Positions 1-8,725 of a stretch of 18,963 nt of DNA are shown here, one piece after another. Origin of the DNA: an uncultured Marinilabiliales bacterium (lineage in GTDB: Bacteria; Bacteroidota; Bacteroidia; Bacteroidales; BM520); the NCBI GenBank assembly GCA_937877575.1, contig CALFIZ010000083.1:1-18963 (forward strand), in the 5' to 3' direction. The notes below the pieces were generated by a model, which worked only from the letters and a program-made list of their open reading frames with translations, did not search any database and was not told where the DNA came from. Position 1 is the stretch's first letter. Each line of letters begins with the position of its first letter. The position numbers and the translations under genes were made by a program.

Positions 1-810
1 AATCACACACGACTTTCCACAGGCATTGAGGAGTTTTTCAATAAGACCTCTTTTGATGGAAATCCGTTCTGAATGCATATTGTGTTCCTCTATATATTCT
101 TCATTGACAGGTTTGAACGTGCCAAGGCCAACATGCAGGGTCAAATAGGCGGTGTCAACACCCTGCCCTTCCAAAGAGCTGATAAGTTCCGGAGTGAAAT
201 GAAGTCCTGCCGTAGGAGCGGCGACTGAGCCGTTTTCAAGCGCATATACAGTCTGATAACGTATATTGTCTGACTGTTGGGTTTCACGATGAATGTATGG
301 AGGCAGCGGAATCTTGCCGAAATAGTCCAGTATGTTTGCAAAAGTACAGTCCTCATTCCACGAAAAACTTATCTCTGAATGGTCTTCACAGATGTTCACA
401 CGTTCGGCAGTTACGGTAACCAGGTGATTGTCAACAGTTATCTCGGAATGAAGTTTGCCTGATGTCCATCTGCGGGAATTGCCCACAAGACAGTTCCAGA
501 CGACATGATTCCGTGCATTCAGTTCTTGTGCGATATTTCCCGAATTGGTGGGTTCAAGGCAGAACAGCTCTATTCTTGCACCCGAGTCCTTGTAAAAGAC
601 AAGCCGTGCCTTTACGACCTTTGTGTCGTTAAAAACAAGCAATGTGGATTTTGGTAGATAATCACCTATATTCTTAAAAACATCTTCTCTAATACGCTGA
701 TTGTCATATATGAGAAGTTTTGAACAATCTCTTTTATCGAGTGGAAAGAAAGCTATTTTCTCTTCTGGCAGAGGATAGTTGAAATCCTCAATTTTGATTT
801 TATTCCGCAT
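1..810 (-). CDS. queA: QueA, S-adenosylmethionine:tRNA ribosyltransferase-isomerase (3' end off the left edge)
   Basis: QueA transfers and isomerises the ribosyl group of S-adenosylmethionine onto 7-aminomethyl-7-deazaguanine in tRNA, giving epoxyqueuosine, the penultimate step of queuosine synthesis in the cytoplasm. I translated the minus strand by hand from ATG at 810: 270 codons stay open to base 1. Family landmarks are visible: an N-terminal region with LLVFNDTKVVKARL, then PLPPYI near residue 170, the signature GSVAAPTAGLHFT near 194-206, HVGLGTFKPV near 225-235 and HNMHSE near 245. Family members are usually about 340-410 residues, so roughly the last quarter lies outside the window. 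The start is fixed by a short leader after a TACTTTTG -7 element (834-827). It is divergent from porP. The identity is secure; only the C-terminal end is unseen. Confidence 0.95.
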   Translation of the reverse strand, partial: MRNKIKIEDFNYPLPEEKIAFFPLDKRDCSKLLIYDNQRIREDVFKNIGDYLPKSTLLVFNDTKVVKARLVFYKDSGARIELFCLEPTNSGNIAQELNARNHVVWNCLVGNSRRWTSGKLHSEITVDNHLVTVTAERVNICEDHSEISFSWNEDCTFANILDYFGKIPLPPYIHRETQQSDNIRYQTVYALENGSVAAPTAGLHFTPELISSLEGQGVDTAYLTLHVGLGTFKPVNEEYIEEHNMHSERISIKRGLIEKLLNACGKSCVI

Positions 811-822
811 CAGAAAATTTTT

Positions 823-869
823 GGCGCAAAAGTACTATAATATTGCCAAATTATAACTAATTTTGCGCC
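823..869. promoter_or_regulatory. Divergent, mirror-symmetric promoter region of queA and porP
   Basis: The two genes are only 77 bases apart. The left arm GGCGCAAAA (823-831) is the exact reverse complement of the right arm TTTTGCGCC (861-869). Each arm contains a Bacteroidota -7 element, TACTTTTG reading left (834-827) for queA and TAATTTTG reading right (858-865) for porP. The centre of symmetry is base 846, where TTG (843-845) and CAA (847-849) are also mirror images. The TTG triplets lie 12 bases from the -7 elements, closer than the usual spacing of about 19-21 for the -33 box, so -33 assignments are uncertain. The symmetry would also suit a dimeric regulator. Promoter function is inferred from motif and position. 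Confidence 0.6.
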
Positions 870-887
870 GCTAAATTGTGTATCGTA

Positions 888-1868
888 ATGAAATTTAAGG
901 AATACCGCATAATATTGACATGTGCGCTTTTTGCCGTTGTGTCCTTCAGAGCAAGTGCCCAGCAGCAAATCCAACTTACACAGAACATGTTCAATATTAT
1001 GTCATATAATCCTGGATACATGGGGCACAGAGATGCGATTAACATATTAGGCACGATACGCAGTCAATGGACAGGATTCGGTGTTGATTCCGTTTCCACC
1101 ACAAAATCCAGCAGCAAAACGAGAACATCGTATGCACCGGTTGCCTATCTGATAAGCGCTGACCTGCCGATAACATTTCTTCATGGTGGTGTTGGCATCA
1201 ATATTACATCCGACAACATAGGTTCCTTCAGCAACGTGACTATGAATATCGGATATGCCTATCAGAAAGTGCTTGTCAACGGCGGTAAGTTAGGGATAGG
1301 TGCCCAGTTGAAGATTGACAACATAGTCCTTGACAAAAACTCGCTTGACCCCAATGCGGAAGACCCTCTTATCAGCAACATGAACCAAAACGATTTCATG
1401 GCTGACGCAAACCTGGGGGTTTTTTATTCAAAGCCGAATTCACTGTTTGCAGGCATATCGGTTTTAAATCTGCTTGAAACAAAAGGCAAAAACACATTTT
1501 ATCAAGAGAAACGTTCTTTCAATGCATTGGCAGGATATGAATTTCGCCTGACAGCTTTGCCTAAAATAAAATTCACCCCGTCACTATTGTTAAAGACCGA
1601 TTTATCCACTTTCCAATTTGATGCAAGCATCCTTGCAACAGTAAACGACAAGTTCTGGGGCGGAGTCAACTACAGGCTCGATGACGGGTTGGGATTGATT
1701 TTCGGGCTGTCATGGAAAGACCTGATGGCAAGTTTTTCATACGACATCCCCATGTCGAAACTTATCAGGGGCGGCAATTTCGGCAGTTTCGAGGTGATAT
1801 TGGGATACGGTTTCAAATTCAATAACAACAAAGGCATAAAAACACAGAAAAACACAAGATATCTATAA
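888..1868 (+). CDS. porP: PorP/SprF-family type IX secretion outer-membrane protein
   Basis: This is an outer-membrane beta-barrel of the PorP/SprF family. Members are T9SS components, and several serve to anchor or export particular surface proteins such as gliding adhesins. From ATG 888 the protein has 326 residues. It starts with a clear signal peptide (hydrophobic stretch about 8-20, cleavage after ASA at residue 24), followed by the family hallmark near the mature N-terminus, NPGYMG then RSQWTGFG at about 58-65. The remainder has alternating beta-strand character. An upstream in-frame TTG at 876 would almost coincide with the predicted transcription start and would weaken the signal peptide, so I chose ATG 888. 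It heads the run porP-gldK-gldL-gldM-gldN, the same order as porPKLMN in Porphyromonas gingivalis, which supports PorP over an unrelated SprF paralogue. Confidence 0.9.
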   Translation: MKFKEYRIILTCALFAVVSFRASAQQQIQLTQNMFNIMSYNPGYMGHRDAINILGTIRSQWTGFGVDSVSTTKSSSKTRTSYAPVAYLISADLPITFLHGGVGINITSDNIGSFSNVTMNIGYAYQKVLVNGGKLGIGAQLKIDNIVLDKNSLDPNAEDPLISNMNQNDFMADANLGVFYSKPNSLFAGISVLNLLETKGKNTFYQEKRSFNALAGYEFRLTALPKIKFTPSLLLKTDLSTFQFDASILATVNDKFWGGVNYRLDDGLGLIFGLSWKDLMASFSYDIPMSKLIRGGNFGSFEVILGYGFKFNNNKGIKTQKNTRYL

Positions 1869-1948
1869 ATTTTATCGGTACAACAATAAAACAGAAATAA
1901 ATGCGTTTATTCAAGAAATTATCTGTAAGAAAAAAACAAACATTTAAT

Positions 1949-3307
1949 ATGAAAAGCAAGCTCATTACAGCTGTAATAATTTTGATTGCAGTTCTTTTAA
2001 CATCCTGTAAAAACTCAGGCAACGGCGAATTAATCGGTGTTGACAGTAAGCAATCTTACACTCCATCCGACCCGTATGGCATGGCATACATTCCTATGGG
2101 CAGCTTTACAAGGGGTGTTGGCGATCAGGACTTGGCCGGCTCAAATTTCTATCAACCCAAAACCATCACGGTGTCAGCATTTTATATTGATGAAACCGAG
2201 ATCACAAACTCCGAATACCGTCAGTTTGTCAATTGGGTCAGGGACTCCATAGCATACAAAATGCTGGGTGAGGCGGAACCTGAGAAATATCTCATCGAAC
2301 AAACCAAGGAAGGCGTCGATCTTGAAGAACCTCTAATCAATTGGAAAACCAAGATAGAATGGAACAAACCCGAGGTTCAGGAAGCCTTGGCAGACTTATA
2401 TGTTCCTGAACATGAGGTGTTTTATAATTCCAAGGAGATTGATGCAAGGAAGCTCTACTATGAATACAAATGGATAGACATGCAGGCCGCTGCAAAGAAA
2501 GACCTGACTGATGAAAGCAACAATCCGCTTGACGGTGCTTTTGCAAGTCGTCCTCAAGGCAGAAAAGACCGTTCCGTTTTCATCAGGTCGGAGAAAATAA
2601 ACATTTATCCTGACACATTGTGTTGGATAAGCGATTTTGCCTATACGTACAACGAGCCATTGGCAAAGTACTATTTCTCACATCCTTCCTACAGCCATTA
2701 CCCTGTTGTCGGTGTCAACTGGAACCAGGCAAGGGCATTCTGCGCATGGAGAACCGCACTGAAAAGCACTTATGCAGAAGACAAGGCGGCAGCAATCAAC
2801 GAATATCGTCTTCCTACCGAAGCCGAATGGGAATGGGCTGCAAGAGGAGGTTACGAACGCAATCCTTATCCTTGGGGTGGTCCTTACACATTTAACGAGA
2901 AAGGCTGTTATCTTGCCAATTTTAAGCCAAGCAGAGGCAATTACGCTCTTGATGGAGGCAGCACTACACTTATAGTCGCCCATTTCCCGCCTAATGATTT
3001 CGGTCTTTACGATATGGCAGGCAATGTCTCGGAATGGACAATCGATGCATTCGACGAATCAAGCTACAACTACGAATGGGATATGAACTCTTCATACACA
3101 TACAACGCACAGGACAGTGATGCACCTGCCATGAAGAGAAAAGTAATTCGCGGTGGTTCTTGGAAAGACGTTTATATCAACATCCAGACATCCACCAGAG
3201 ACTACCAGTATCAGGATTCAGCAACATGTTACCTCGGTTTCAGATGTGTACAGAGTTATCTCGGACGCCAGAAGGGTGACAGCAAACGTGCTTCGGCAAA
3301 ATATTAA
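1949..3307 (+). CDS. gldK: GldK/PorK, T9SS ring lipoprotein with an FGE-sulfatase fold
   Basis: GldK/PorK is an outer-membrane lipoprotein that forms the large periplasmic T9SS ring together with GldN/PorN. From ATG 1949 it has 452 residues. The first 20 form a lipoprotein signal ending in LLTSC, with Cys20 the lipidated residue. An in-frame ATG at 1901 would add 16 basic residues before this signal; it is possible, but I prefer 1949. The body is a formylglycine-generating-enzyme-like domain: YIPMGSF, FYIDETEITNSEYRQFVNW, RLPTEAEWEWAARGG (about 287-301), GLYDMAGNVSEW (about 352), RGGSW (401-405) and LGFRC (429-433). The redox cysteine pair of true FGE enzymes, expected between RGGSW and LGFRC, is missing, so it is structural rather than enzymatic, as in known GldK. 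It lies 80 bases after porP and 49 before gldL. Confidence 0.93.
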   Translation: MKSKLITAVIILIAVLLTSCKNSGNGELIGVDSKQSYTPSDPYGMAYIPMGSFTRGVGDQDLAGSNFYQPKTITVSAFYIDETEITNSEYRQFVNWVRDSIAYKMLGEAEPEKYLIEQTKEGVDLEEPLINWKTKIEWNKPEVQEALADLYVPEHEVFYNSKEIDARKLYYEYKWIDMQAAAKKDLTDESNNPLDGAFASRPQGRKDRSVFIRSEKINIYPDTLCWISDFAYTYNEPLAKYYFSHPSYSHYPVVGVNWNQARAFCAWRTALKSTYAEDKAAAINEYRLPTEAEWEWAARGGYERNPYPWGGPYTFNEKGCYLANFKPSRGNYALDGGSTTLIVAHFPPNDFGLYDMAGNVSEWTIDAFDESSYNYEWDMNSSYTYNAQDSDAPAMKRKVIRGGSWKDVYINIQTSTRDYQYQDSATCYLGFRCVQSYLGRQKGDSKRASAKY

Positions 3308-3356
3308 AAAATTGATAATTAATAAAATAAAAGAATAAAAGAAAGGTATTTTAAAA

Positions 3357-4139
3357 ATGAACGCTATTCAAAAACTGACATCAGGTCCAGGCTACCAGAA
3401 ATTTATAACAATGATGTACGGCTTAGGTGCATCTATCGTAATCATCGGTGCTCTCTTCAAAATCCAGCACTATCCGGGAGCATCATTAATGCTTATGATC
3501 GGTATGGGCACCGAAGCTATCATTTTCTTCTTCTCGGCTTTCGAAAAACCACACGTGGAGCCGGACTGGAGCCTCGTATTCCCTCAATTTTCAGAACAAT
3601 ATCATGGCGTTAAATCAGATAAATCGGTTGACTTAGGCAGTCTCGCCGGCAACGGTTCCAACCAACAGCAACAAATCCATCAGGTGAGCTCAAGCGCTTC
3701 TGCAGAACTTGACGGACTGCTTAAAAAAGCCAACATTGACGAGAAACTTCTCGCAAGTCTCGGCGAAGGCTTCAGAAACCTCAACAATACAGTGTCATCA
3801 CTAAACGACATCACTGCAATAGGCGACAAGAGCAAGGCTCTTGGCGATTCACTCGTAAAAGCCGGCAGAACAACAGAAGACTATAACATGAACCTCGCTT
3901 CCGTCAACGCTTCATACGACAAAATAGCAAAGAAACTCAGTGAACAGGCCAACGCTAACTCAGAGGCCCAACAGTCACTCAACAAAGCTATGGAACAGTT
4001 CGTTGCCACTTTGGAAACAACTTCCAGAACCAACGCACAATTTCAACAGGAATCAGCTAAATTAGTAAAAAGCATCGCCGAACTTAACCAAGTTTATGCA
4101 AACATGCTCAACGCTTTTAACGTTAATAACAAAAAGTAA
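3357..4139 (+). CDS. gldL: GldL/PorL, proton-conducting motor subunit of the T9SS
   Basis: GldL sits in the inner membrane as a ring around GldM and converts the proton-motive force into rotation that drives type IX secretion and, in gliding species, motility. The 260-residue protein has two transmembrane helices close to the N-terminus (about 15-35 and 41-61) followed by a long, largely helical cytoplasmic tail rich in coiled-coil heptads (about 120-255). Residues that look equivalent to the conserved Flavobacterium johnsoniae motor positions are present: Lys35 and His38 (compare Lys27, His30), Glu53 within the second helix (compare Glu49) and Glu63 (compare Glu59). This alignment is from memory and by eye. 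An AGAAAGG tract about 12 bases before the start is one of the few Shine-Dalgarno-like sequences here. gldM follows after 8 bases. Confidence 0.93.
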   Translation: MNAIQKLTSGPGYQKFITMMYGLGASIVIIGALFKIQHYPGASLMLMIGMGTEAIIFFFSAFEKPHVEPDWSLVFPQFSEQYHGVKSDKSVDLGSLAGNGSNQQQQIHQVSSSASAELDGLLKKANIDEKLLASLGEGFRNLNNTVSSLNDITAIGDKSKALGDSLVKAGRTTEDYNMNLASVNASYDKIAKKLSEQANANSEAQQSLNKAMEQFVATLETTSRTNAQFQQESAKLVKSIAELNQVYANMLNAFNVNNKK

Positions 4140-4147
4140 ATTAGAAT

Positions 4148-5743
4148 ATGGCTGCATATAAAGAGACCCCTCGGCAAAAAATGATTTCAATGATGTACTT
4201 GGTATATACTGCCATGTTAGCATTGAACGTATCAGTTGAGGTCCTGAATGCTTTTACCACCGTAAACGAAAGCGTTGAAGAATCAAATGTGGCTTTGGAT
4301 GGAAGAATCAGTGAAACATACGCTAAATTTGACCAACAATACGCAATCAACACAGGTAAAGTTGAAACCAACTACAAGAAAGCGCAAACACTCCGACAGA
4401 AGAGCGCAGACCTTGTTAATTATATTGATGACCTTAAATACGAAGTGATCAGCAGAACTGAAAAATGTGACATTGAATATGCTAAGAACACTCCGTTAAC
4501 TCTCCTGAAAGCAAAAGACAATTATGATGAACCCACCAACTTCTTCATCAACAACAATAAGGCAAAAGAACTGCAACAAACCATAGAGCAGTACAAATCC
4601 GAAATCAGACAACTACTTCCTGAAAAAATTCAGAACTCATTTGACCTCGGCCTTATCGTTGACGGCGAATACCAAAACGCCAATAATGAAAAAGAAGACT
4701 GGGCCACCCACAATTTCTTCCACACTATCCTTGCCGCTGACGTGACCATCCTAAACAAACTTGTCATGGATGTCCACAATACTGAATATAGCGTTGTCAA
4801 CTACCTTTACAGCAACATCTCTGAAGAGAACTTCAAATTCGACAAAATCGACGTAAAAATAATTCCTCAGTCGAATTACATTTTCGTCGGTGACAAATAC
4901 GAGGCTGACGTTCTCGTTGTGGCATACGATACCGCACAGTCACCCACAGCATACATCAAAGTGGGTGCCGATAACGTCTCGGAAAAGGAAATCAGTGCTG
5001 CAACCCCGTTCAAGGCTACAAAAGACAACGGGTTGGTACACATCTCCCTGCCTTCAAGTCGCGAGGGCATAAACAAATTTGCAGGATTGCTGCAGATGCA
5101 GTCCCCAAATGGCGAAATCAACACATACCATTTCTCGGATCAGTTTATCGTTGCCAGACCTTCCATGAACGTCTCCGCAACTAAGATGAACGTATTCTAT
5201 GCAGGTGTCGAAAACCCAGTGACCATCGCAGTTCCAGGTTATGGCACCGCACAGATAGAAGCCTCCATAACCAATGGCACCATCACCAGAAAAGGTGACT
5301 CATGGGTCGTCAAAGTTCCTGAGACAGCCAAGACAACAACTATCAACGTCAGCATCAACGATGACGGTAAGAGGGTAAACATGGGCTCATCTGAATACAG
5401 AGTCAAGAGAGTTCCAAGCCCTACACCTAAAATCGCTAACACCACCAGCGGAAACATAAGCCCTAACGCAATGATTGCCGCAGGTGCCATTATCCCTCAG
5501 ATGCCTGACGACTTTGAATTTGACTACAACTTCACTATCACAGGATTCAATTTTATCGGAACACGTAGAGGCGGTGACTTGTTCGAGGTCTCGGCCAAGA
5601 ACAACCTCCTTACCGACCAGATGAAGGAATATATCAGAAATGCCCGCTCAGGAGACAAAATCTGGATTGAAGACATCACAGCCAAAAGTCCTGACGGCGT
5701 AACACGTAAATTGAGCACTATTAGTCTTGTAATTACCAAATAA
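4148..5743 (+). CDS. gldM: GldM/PorM, T9SS motor shaft protein
   Basis: GldM/PorM is anchored in the inner membrane by one N-terminal helix inside the GldL ring. Its long periplasmic part, a dimer of four successive domains, reaches the GldK/GldN ring and transmits motor movement. The 531 residues match the usual length of about 510-530. The single transmembrane helix is at about 11-31 within MISMMYLVYTAMLALNVSVE, and the characteristic start TPRQKMISMMYLVYTAML is well conserved. The segment after the membrane (about 35-220) is strongly helical, and the rest is beta-rich with Ig-like character, ending in a domain that contains FEFDYNFTITGFNFIGTRRG. No signal peptidase site is needed because the helix stays as an anchor. 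The tight spacing to gldL (8 bases) and gldN (9 bases) fits obligate co-expression of the motor and ring parts. Confidence 0.94.
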   Translation: MAAYKETPRQKMISMMYLVYTAMLALNVSVEVLNAFTTVNESVEESNVALDGRISETYAKFDQQYAINTGKVETNYKKAQTLRQKSADLVNYIDDLKYEVISRTEKCDIEYAKNTPLTLLKAKDNYDEPTNFFINNNKAKELQQTIEQYKSEIRQLLPEKIQNSFDLGLIVDGEYQNANNEKEDWATHNFFHTILAADVTILNKLVMDVHNTEYSVVNYLYSNISEENFKFDKIDVKIIPQSNYIFVGDKYEADVLVVAYDTAQSPTAYIKVGADNVSEKEISAATPFKATKDNGLVHISLPSSREGINKFAGLLQMQSPNGEINTYHFSDQFIVARPSMNVSATKMNVFYAGVENPVTIAVPGYGTAQIEASITNGTITRKGDSWVVKVPETAKTTTINVSINDDGKRVNMGSSEYRVKRVPSPTPKIANTTSGNISPNAMIAAGAIIPQMPDDFEFDYNFTITGFNFIGTRRGGDLFEVSAKNNLLTDQMKEYIRNARSGDKIWIEDITAKSPDGVTRKLSTISLVITK

Positions 5744-5752
5744 TATCATATC

Positions 5753-6604
5753 ATGAAAAAATTATTGTTTCTCACAGTCGCAGTAATCCTCTGCTCTTTG
5801 TCAATACCGGCTTCGGCCCAGTATGTTGACACTCCTAAAGACGGATTCTACCAAAAGAACAACTATGCCGACAAGGAACCAATACCCTACCCGGAAGTCA
5901 ACGAATCCGACATTCTGTGGTCAAAGAGAATCTGGAGAACTATTGACCTGAGAGAAAAAGCCAACCAGTTCCTTTATTACCCCGAAGAACCTCAGAATGA
6001 ATGGAAAAACCTTATGAGCGTGATCGTTGATGGCATCAACAGCGGCGACCTTACAGCTTACGATGCTTCCAACGATGTCTTCACATCACCTCTGTCCTAC
6101 GATGAGGTAATGGAAAAACTGTCAGGCTCAGTAGATACAATCCATATCCAACGCGCCGTAGAACCTTACGACTGGTACGACACAATCATTACCAATGATT
6201 TCTCAAGCCAGGACATCAAAGCCTTCCGTATCAAGGAAGACTGGTTCTTCGATAAAAAACGTTCGGTAATCGAATGCAGAATCATCGGAATCTGCCCCGT
6301 TAAAGACGTCTATGACAAGTCATCCGGCGAATTCAGAGGTACCGCCCCGCTGTTCTGGATATACTATCCGGATGCACGTAGAACCTTCGCCAAATCCTGC
6401 GCTTTCAACCCTAAGAATGATGCAGTAAGATTGTCATATGAAGATGTATTCGCAAGAAGAATGTTCACAAGTACAATCTACAAGGAATCAAATACATACG
6501 ACAGATACATCTCCGACTACGCCACAGGTCTGGACGCTCTCCTCGAAGCTGAGAAAATCCAGGAAGAAATCAGAGAGTTCGAAAGCAATATGTGGCAATA
6601 CTAA
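5753..6604 (+). CDS. gldN: GldN/PorN, periplasmic T9SS ring protein
   Basis: GldN/PorN associates with the GldK/PorK lipoprotein in the periplasmic ring and contacts the tip of GldM/PorM. The 283-residue product begins with a clear signal peptide (MKKLLFLTVAVILC, cleavage after ASA at residue 22). Family features include the early segment around SDILWSKRIWRTIDLREKANQ, the central IKEDWFFDKKRSVIECRIIGICPV, LFWIYYPDARR, and the typical tail EEIREFESNMWQY. It is shorter than the 324 residues of F. johnsoniae GldN and the roughly 360 of P. gingivalis PorN as I remember them. The difference appears to lie in the variable segments, because both conserved ends are present. It is the last gene of the T9SS block; its TAA ends on the base before the GTG of recG. 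Confidence 0.93.
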   Translation: MKKLLFLTVAVILCSLSIPASAQYVDTPKDGFYQKNNYADKEPIPYPEVNESDILWSKRIWRTIDLREKANQFLYYPEEPQNEWKNLMSVIVDGINSGDLTAYDASNDVFTSPLSYDEVMEKLSGSVDTIHIQRAVEPYDWYDTIITNDFSSQDIKAFRIKEDWFFDKKRSVIECRIIGICPVKDVYDKSSGEFRGTAPLFWIYYPDARRTFAKSCAFNPKNDAVRLSYEDVFARRMFTSTIYKESNTYDRYISDYATGLDALLEAEKIQEEIREFESNMWQY

Positions 6605-8704
6605 GTGGATATTTTAAGTAACTCCATAACTTACATCAAAGGTGTAGGTCCCGCTAAAGCTGATATTCTATCATCAGAAGCGCAGATCTACACCTTTTCT
6701 GATTTGTTGGAATTCTACCCCTTCCGCTATATCGACAAACGCGTAATCAATACAATAGCCTCTATCAACGAGACAACTGAGGATATACAGCTAAAAGGCA
6801 AATTATTACGCCTCGAACTCATCGGCAGCGGGAGGTCAATGCGAATGGAAGGCAAATTCACAGATGGCACAGGCGTCATCTCCCTCGTCTGGTTCAAGGG
6901 TATCAAATGGATTAAAGACAAATTGAAACCCGACACAACATACATAATCTATGGCCGACCGACTGTCTTCATGGGTGAATACAGCATCTCACACCCTGAA
7001 ATAGAAACCGTCAACGAATACAACGAAAGCGCCAAACTCCGCTACTACCCTGTCTATCATACCTCCGAGAAAATGAAAAACATCGGACTCAACTCAAAGG
7101 GTATGATGGTAATTGTCAGCAATTTGCTTGAAAAAGTATATGACAGCATAGATGAAAACCTGCCCCGGAACATTCGAGAAAAATACCGGCTGATTTCACG
7201 CAAAGACGCCTTCAAAAAAATCCATTTCCCGCTCACCGAACAGGATATCATCGAAAGCAAAAGACGGCTTAAATACGAAGAACTCTTCTTCCTCCAACTC
7301 TCAATAGTCTCATCAAAAATAAAACAGTCAACCGCCAACAAGGGATTCATCTTCCCGAAAGTCGGCGACCTGTTCAACACATTCTACCACAATAACATAC
7401 ATTTCGAACTTACCAATGCGCAGAAACGTGTCATAAAGGAAATCCGGAACGACTGCCGTACCGGACACCAGATGAACCGGCTATTGCAAGGTGACGTGGG
7501 CAGCGGCAAAACTCTCGTTGCACTGATGTGCATGATAATCGCAATCGAAAACAACTTCCAGGCATGCCTGATGGCACCGACTGAAATCCTCGCACAACAA
7601 CATTTCAAGACAATAACCAAGATGACTGAAGGGCTACCTGTCAAAACAGCCCTTCTCACCGGTTCTACAAAAAACAAGGAAAAACAAAAGATAATCGAAG
7701 AACTCGCCTCTGGTGACATCAATTTGCTGATAGGTACACACATACTGATAGAAGACTACGTTGTCTTCAAACAACTCGGCATCTGCGTAATTGATGAACA
7801 ACACCGCTTCGGCGTGGCACAACGCGCCAAAATGTGGGGGAAAAACACAACCCCGCCCCATATCCTCGTGATGACCGCAACACCTATTCCACGTACCCTC
7901 GCCATGACACTGTACGGCGACCTTGACTATTCCGTCATCGACGAACTCCCACCCGGGAGAAAACCGGTAAAAACGATATATCTTCCTGAATCAAAACGAC
8001 TTAGCCTCATCTTCTTCCTAAAGGACCAGATAGCTCAGGGAAGACAGGTCTATATGGTCTTCCCGCTTATCAACGAATCAAAGAAACTCGAACTCAAAGA
8101 CCTGATGGACGGATATGACAGAGTGGCAAGGGAATTCCCGATACCGCAATATCAGATATCCATAGTTCACGGACAACAGAAACAAGCCGTGCAAGACTAC
8201 GAAATGAAAAGGTTCATTGACAACGTGACACAGATAATGGTGGCAACGACAGTCATAGAAGTCGGAGTTGACGTTCCGAACGCAACCGTCATGGTCATTG
8301 AAAACGCCGAAAGATTCGGGCTGTCACAACTGCACCAATTGAGAGGCAGAATAGGACGCGGAAGCAACCAGTCGTACTGCATACTCATGACAGGCGAAAA
8401 GGTAAGCAATGAAGCCAAAAGCCGTATCAATACCATGGTCAGTTCCAACGACGGATTCGTCATAGCGGAGTCAGACCTCAAACTCCGCGGCCCGGGCGAT
8501 ATATACGGTACCCGACAAAGCGGCTTGCTCGACCTCAAACTCGCCGACCTGGCACAAGATGAAGCAATAGTTAAAGCATCACGCGACGACGCCTTCGAAC
8601 TGCTTGATGAAGACCCTAAACTCGAAAAACCTGAAAACAAACCTGCAGCATTGTTTCTTTCAAACATGAAAAACAGCAAAAACCTGTGGGGAAAAATATC
8701 ATAA
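6605..8704 (+). CDS. recG: RecG, ATP-dependent DNA helicase (GTG start)
   Basis: RecG regresses stalled replication forks and branch-migrates Holliday junctions during repair. The 699-residue length is normal. Residues 1-170 include the helix-hairpin-like start ITYIKGVGPAKADIL and the wedge OB-fold. The superfamily 2 helicase core follows: Walker A GDVGSGKT (296-303, catalytic Lys302), APTEILAQQH, the DEQH box at 397-400 with HRFGVAQR, VMTATPIPRTLA, then ATTVIEVGVDVPNATVMVIE and motif VI QLRGRIGRG near 578-586. The GTG at 6605 is the only sensible start: it gives the conserved N-terminus at the right distance from KGVGP, and the next Met is far inside the wedge domain. It starts on the base immediately after the gldN stop, suggesting translational coupling to the T9SS genes. 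polA follows after 21 bases. Confidence 0.96.
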   Translation: MDILSNSITYIKGVGPAKADILSSEAQIYTFSDLLEFYPFRYIDKRVINTIASINETTEDIQLKGKLLRLELIGSGRSMRMEGKFTDGTGVISLVWFKGIKWIKDKLKPDTTYIIYGRPTVFMGEYSISHPEIETVNEYNESAKLRYYPVYHTSEKMKNIGLNSKGMMVIVSNLLEKVYDSIDENLPRNIREKYRLISRKDAFKKIHFPLTEQDIIESKRRLKYEELFFLQLSIVSSKIKQSTANKGFIFPKVGDLFNTFYHNNIHFELTNAQKRVIKEIRNDCRTGHQMNRLLQGDVGSGKTLVALMCMIIAIENNFQACLMAPTEILAQQHFKTITKMTEGLPVKTALLTGSTKNKEKQKIIEELASGDINLLIGTHILIEDYVVFKQLGICVIDEQHRFGVAQRAKMWGKNTTPPHILVMTATPIPRTLAMTLYGDLDYSVIDELPPGRKPVKTIYLPESKRLSLIFFLKDQIAQGRQVYMVFPLINESKKLELKDLMDGYDRVAREFPIPQYQISIVHGQQKQAVQDYEMKRFIDNVTQIMVATTVIEVGVDVPNATVMVIENAERFGLSQLHQLRGRIGRGSNQSYCILMTGEKVSNEAKSRINTMVSSNDGFVIAESDLKLRGPGDIYGTRQSGLLDLKLADLAQDEAIVKASRDDAFELLDEDPKLEKPENKPAALFLSNMKNSKNLWGKIS

Positions 8705-8725
8705 CCACCTATAAATAAACATATC

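Noticed and set aside
876..888. TTG start for porP, adding four residues
   Set aside because: It would sit almost on the predicted transcription start, and ATG 888 gives a cleaner signal peptide.
1901..1948. Upstream ATG for gldK, adding 16 residues
   Set aside because: It places a long basic stretch before an already complete lipoprotein signal. It is not excluded, but ATG 1949 fits the 20-residue signal better.
2678..2983. Open frame of 101 codons on the minus strand inside gldK
   Set aside because: It is antisense to conserved FGE-fold motifs, with no promoter or family resemblance.
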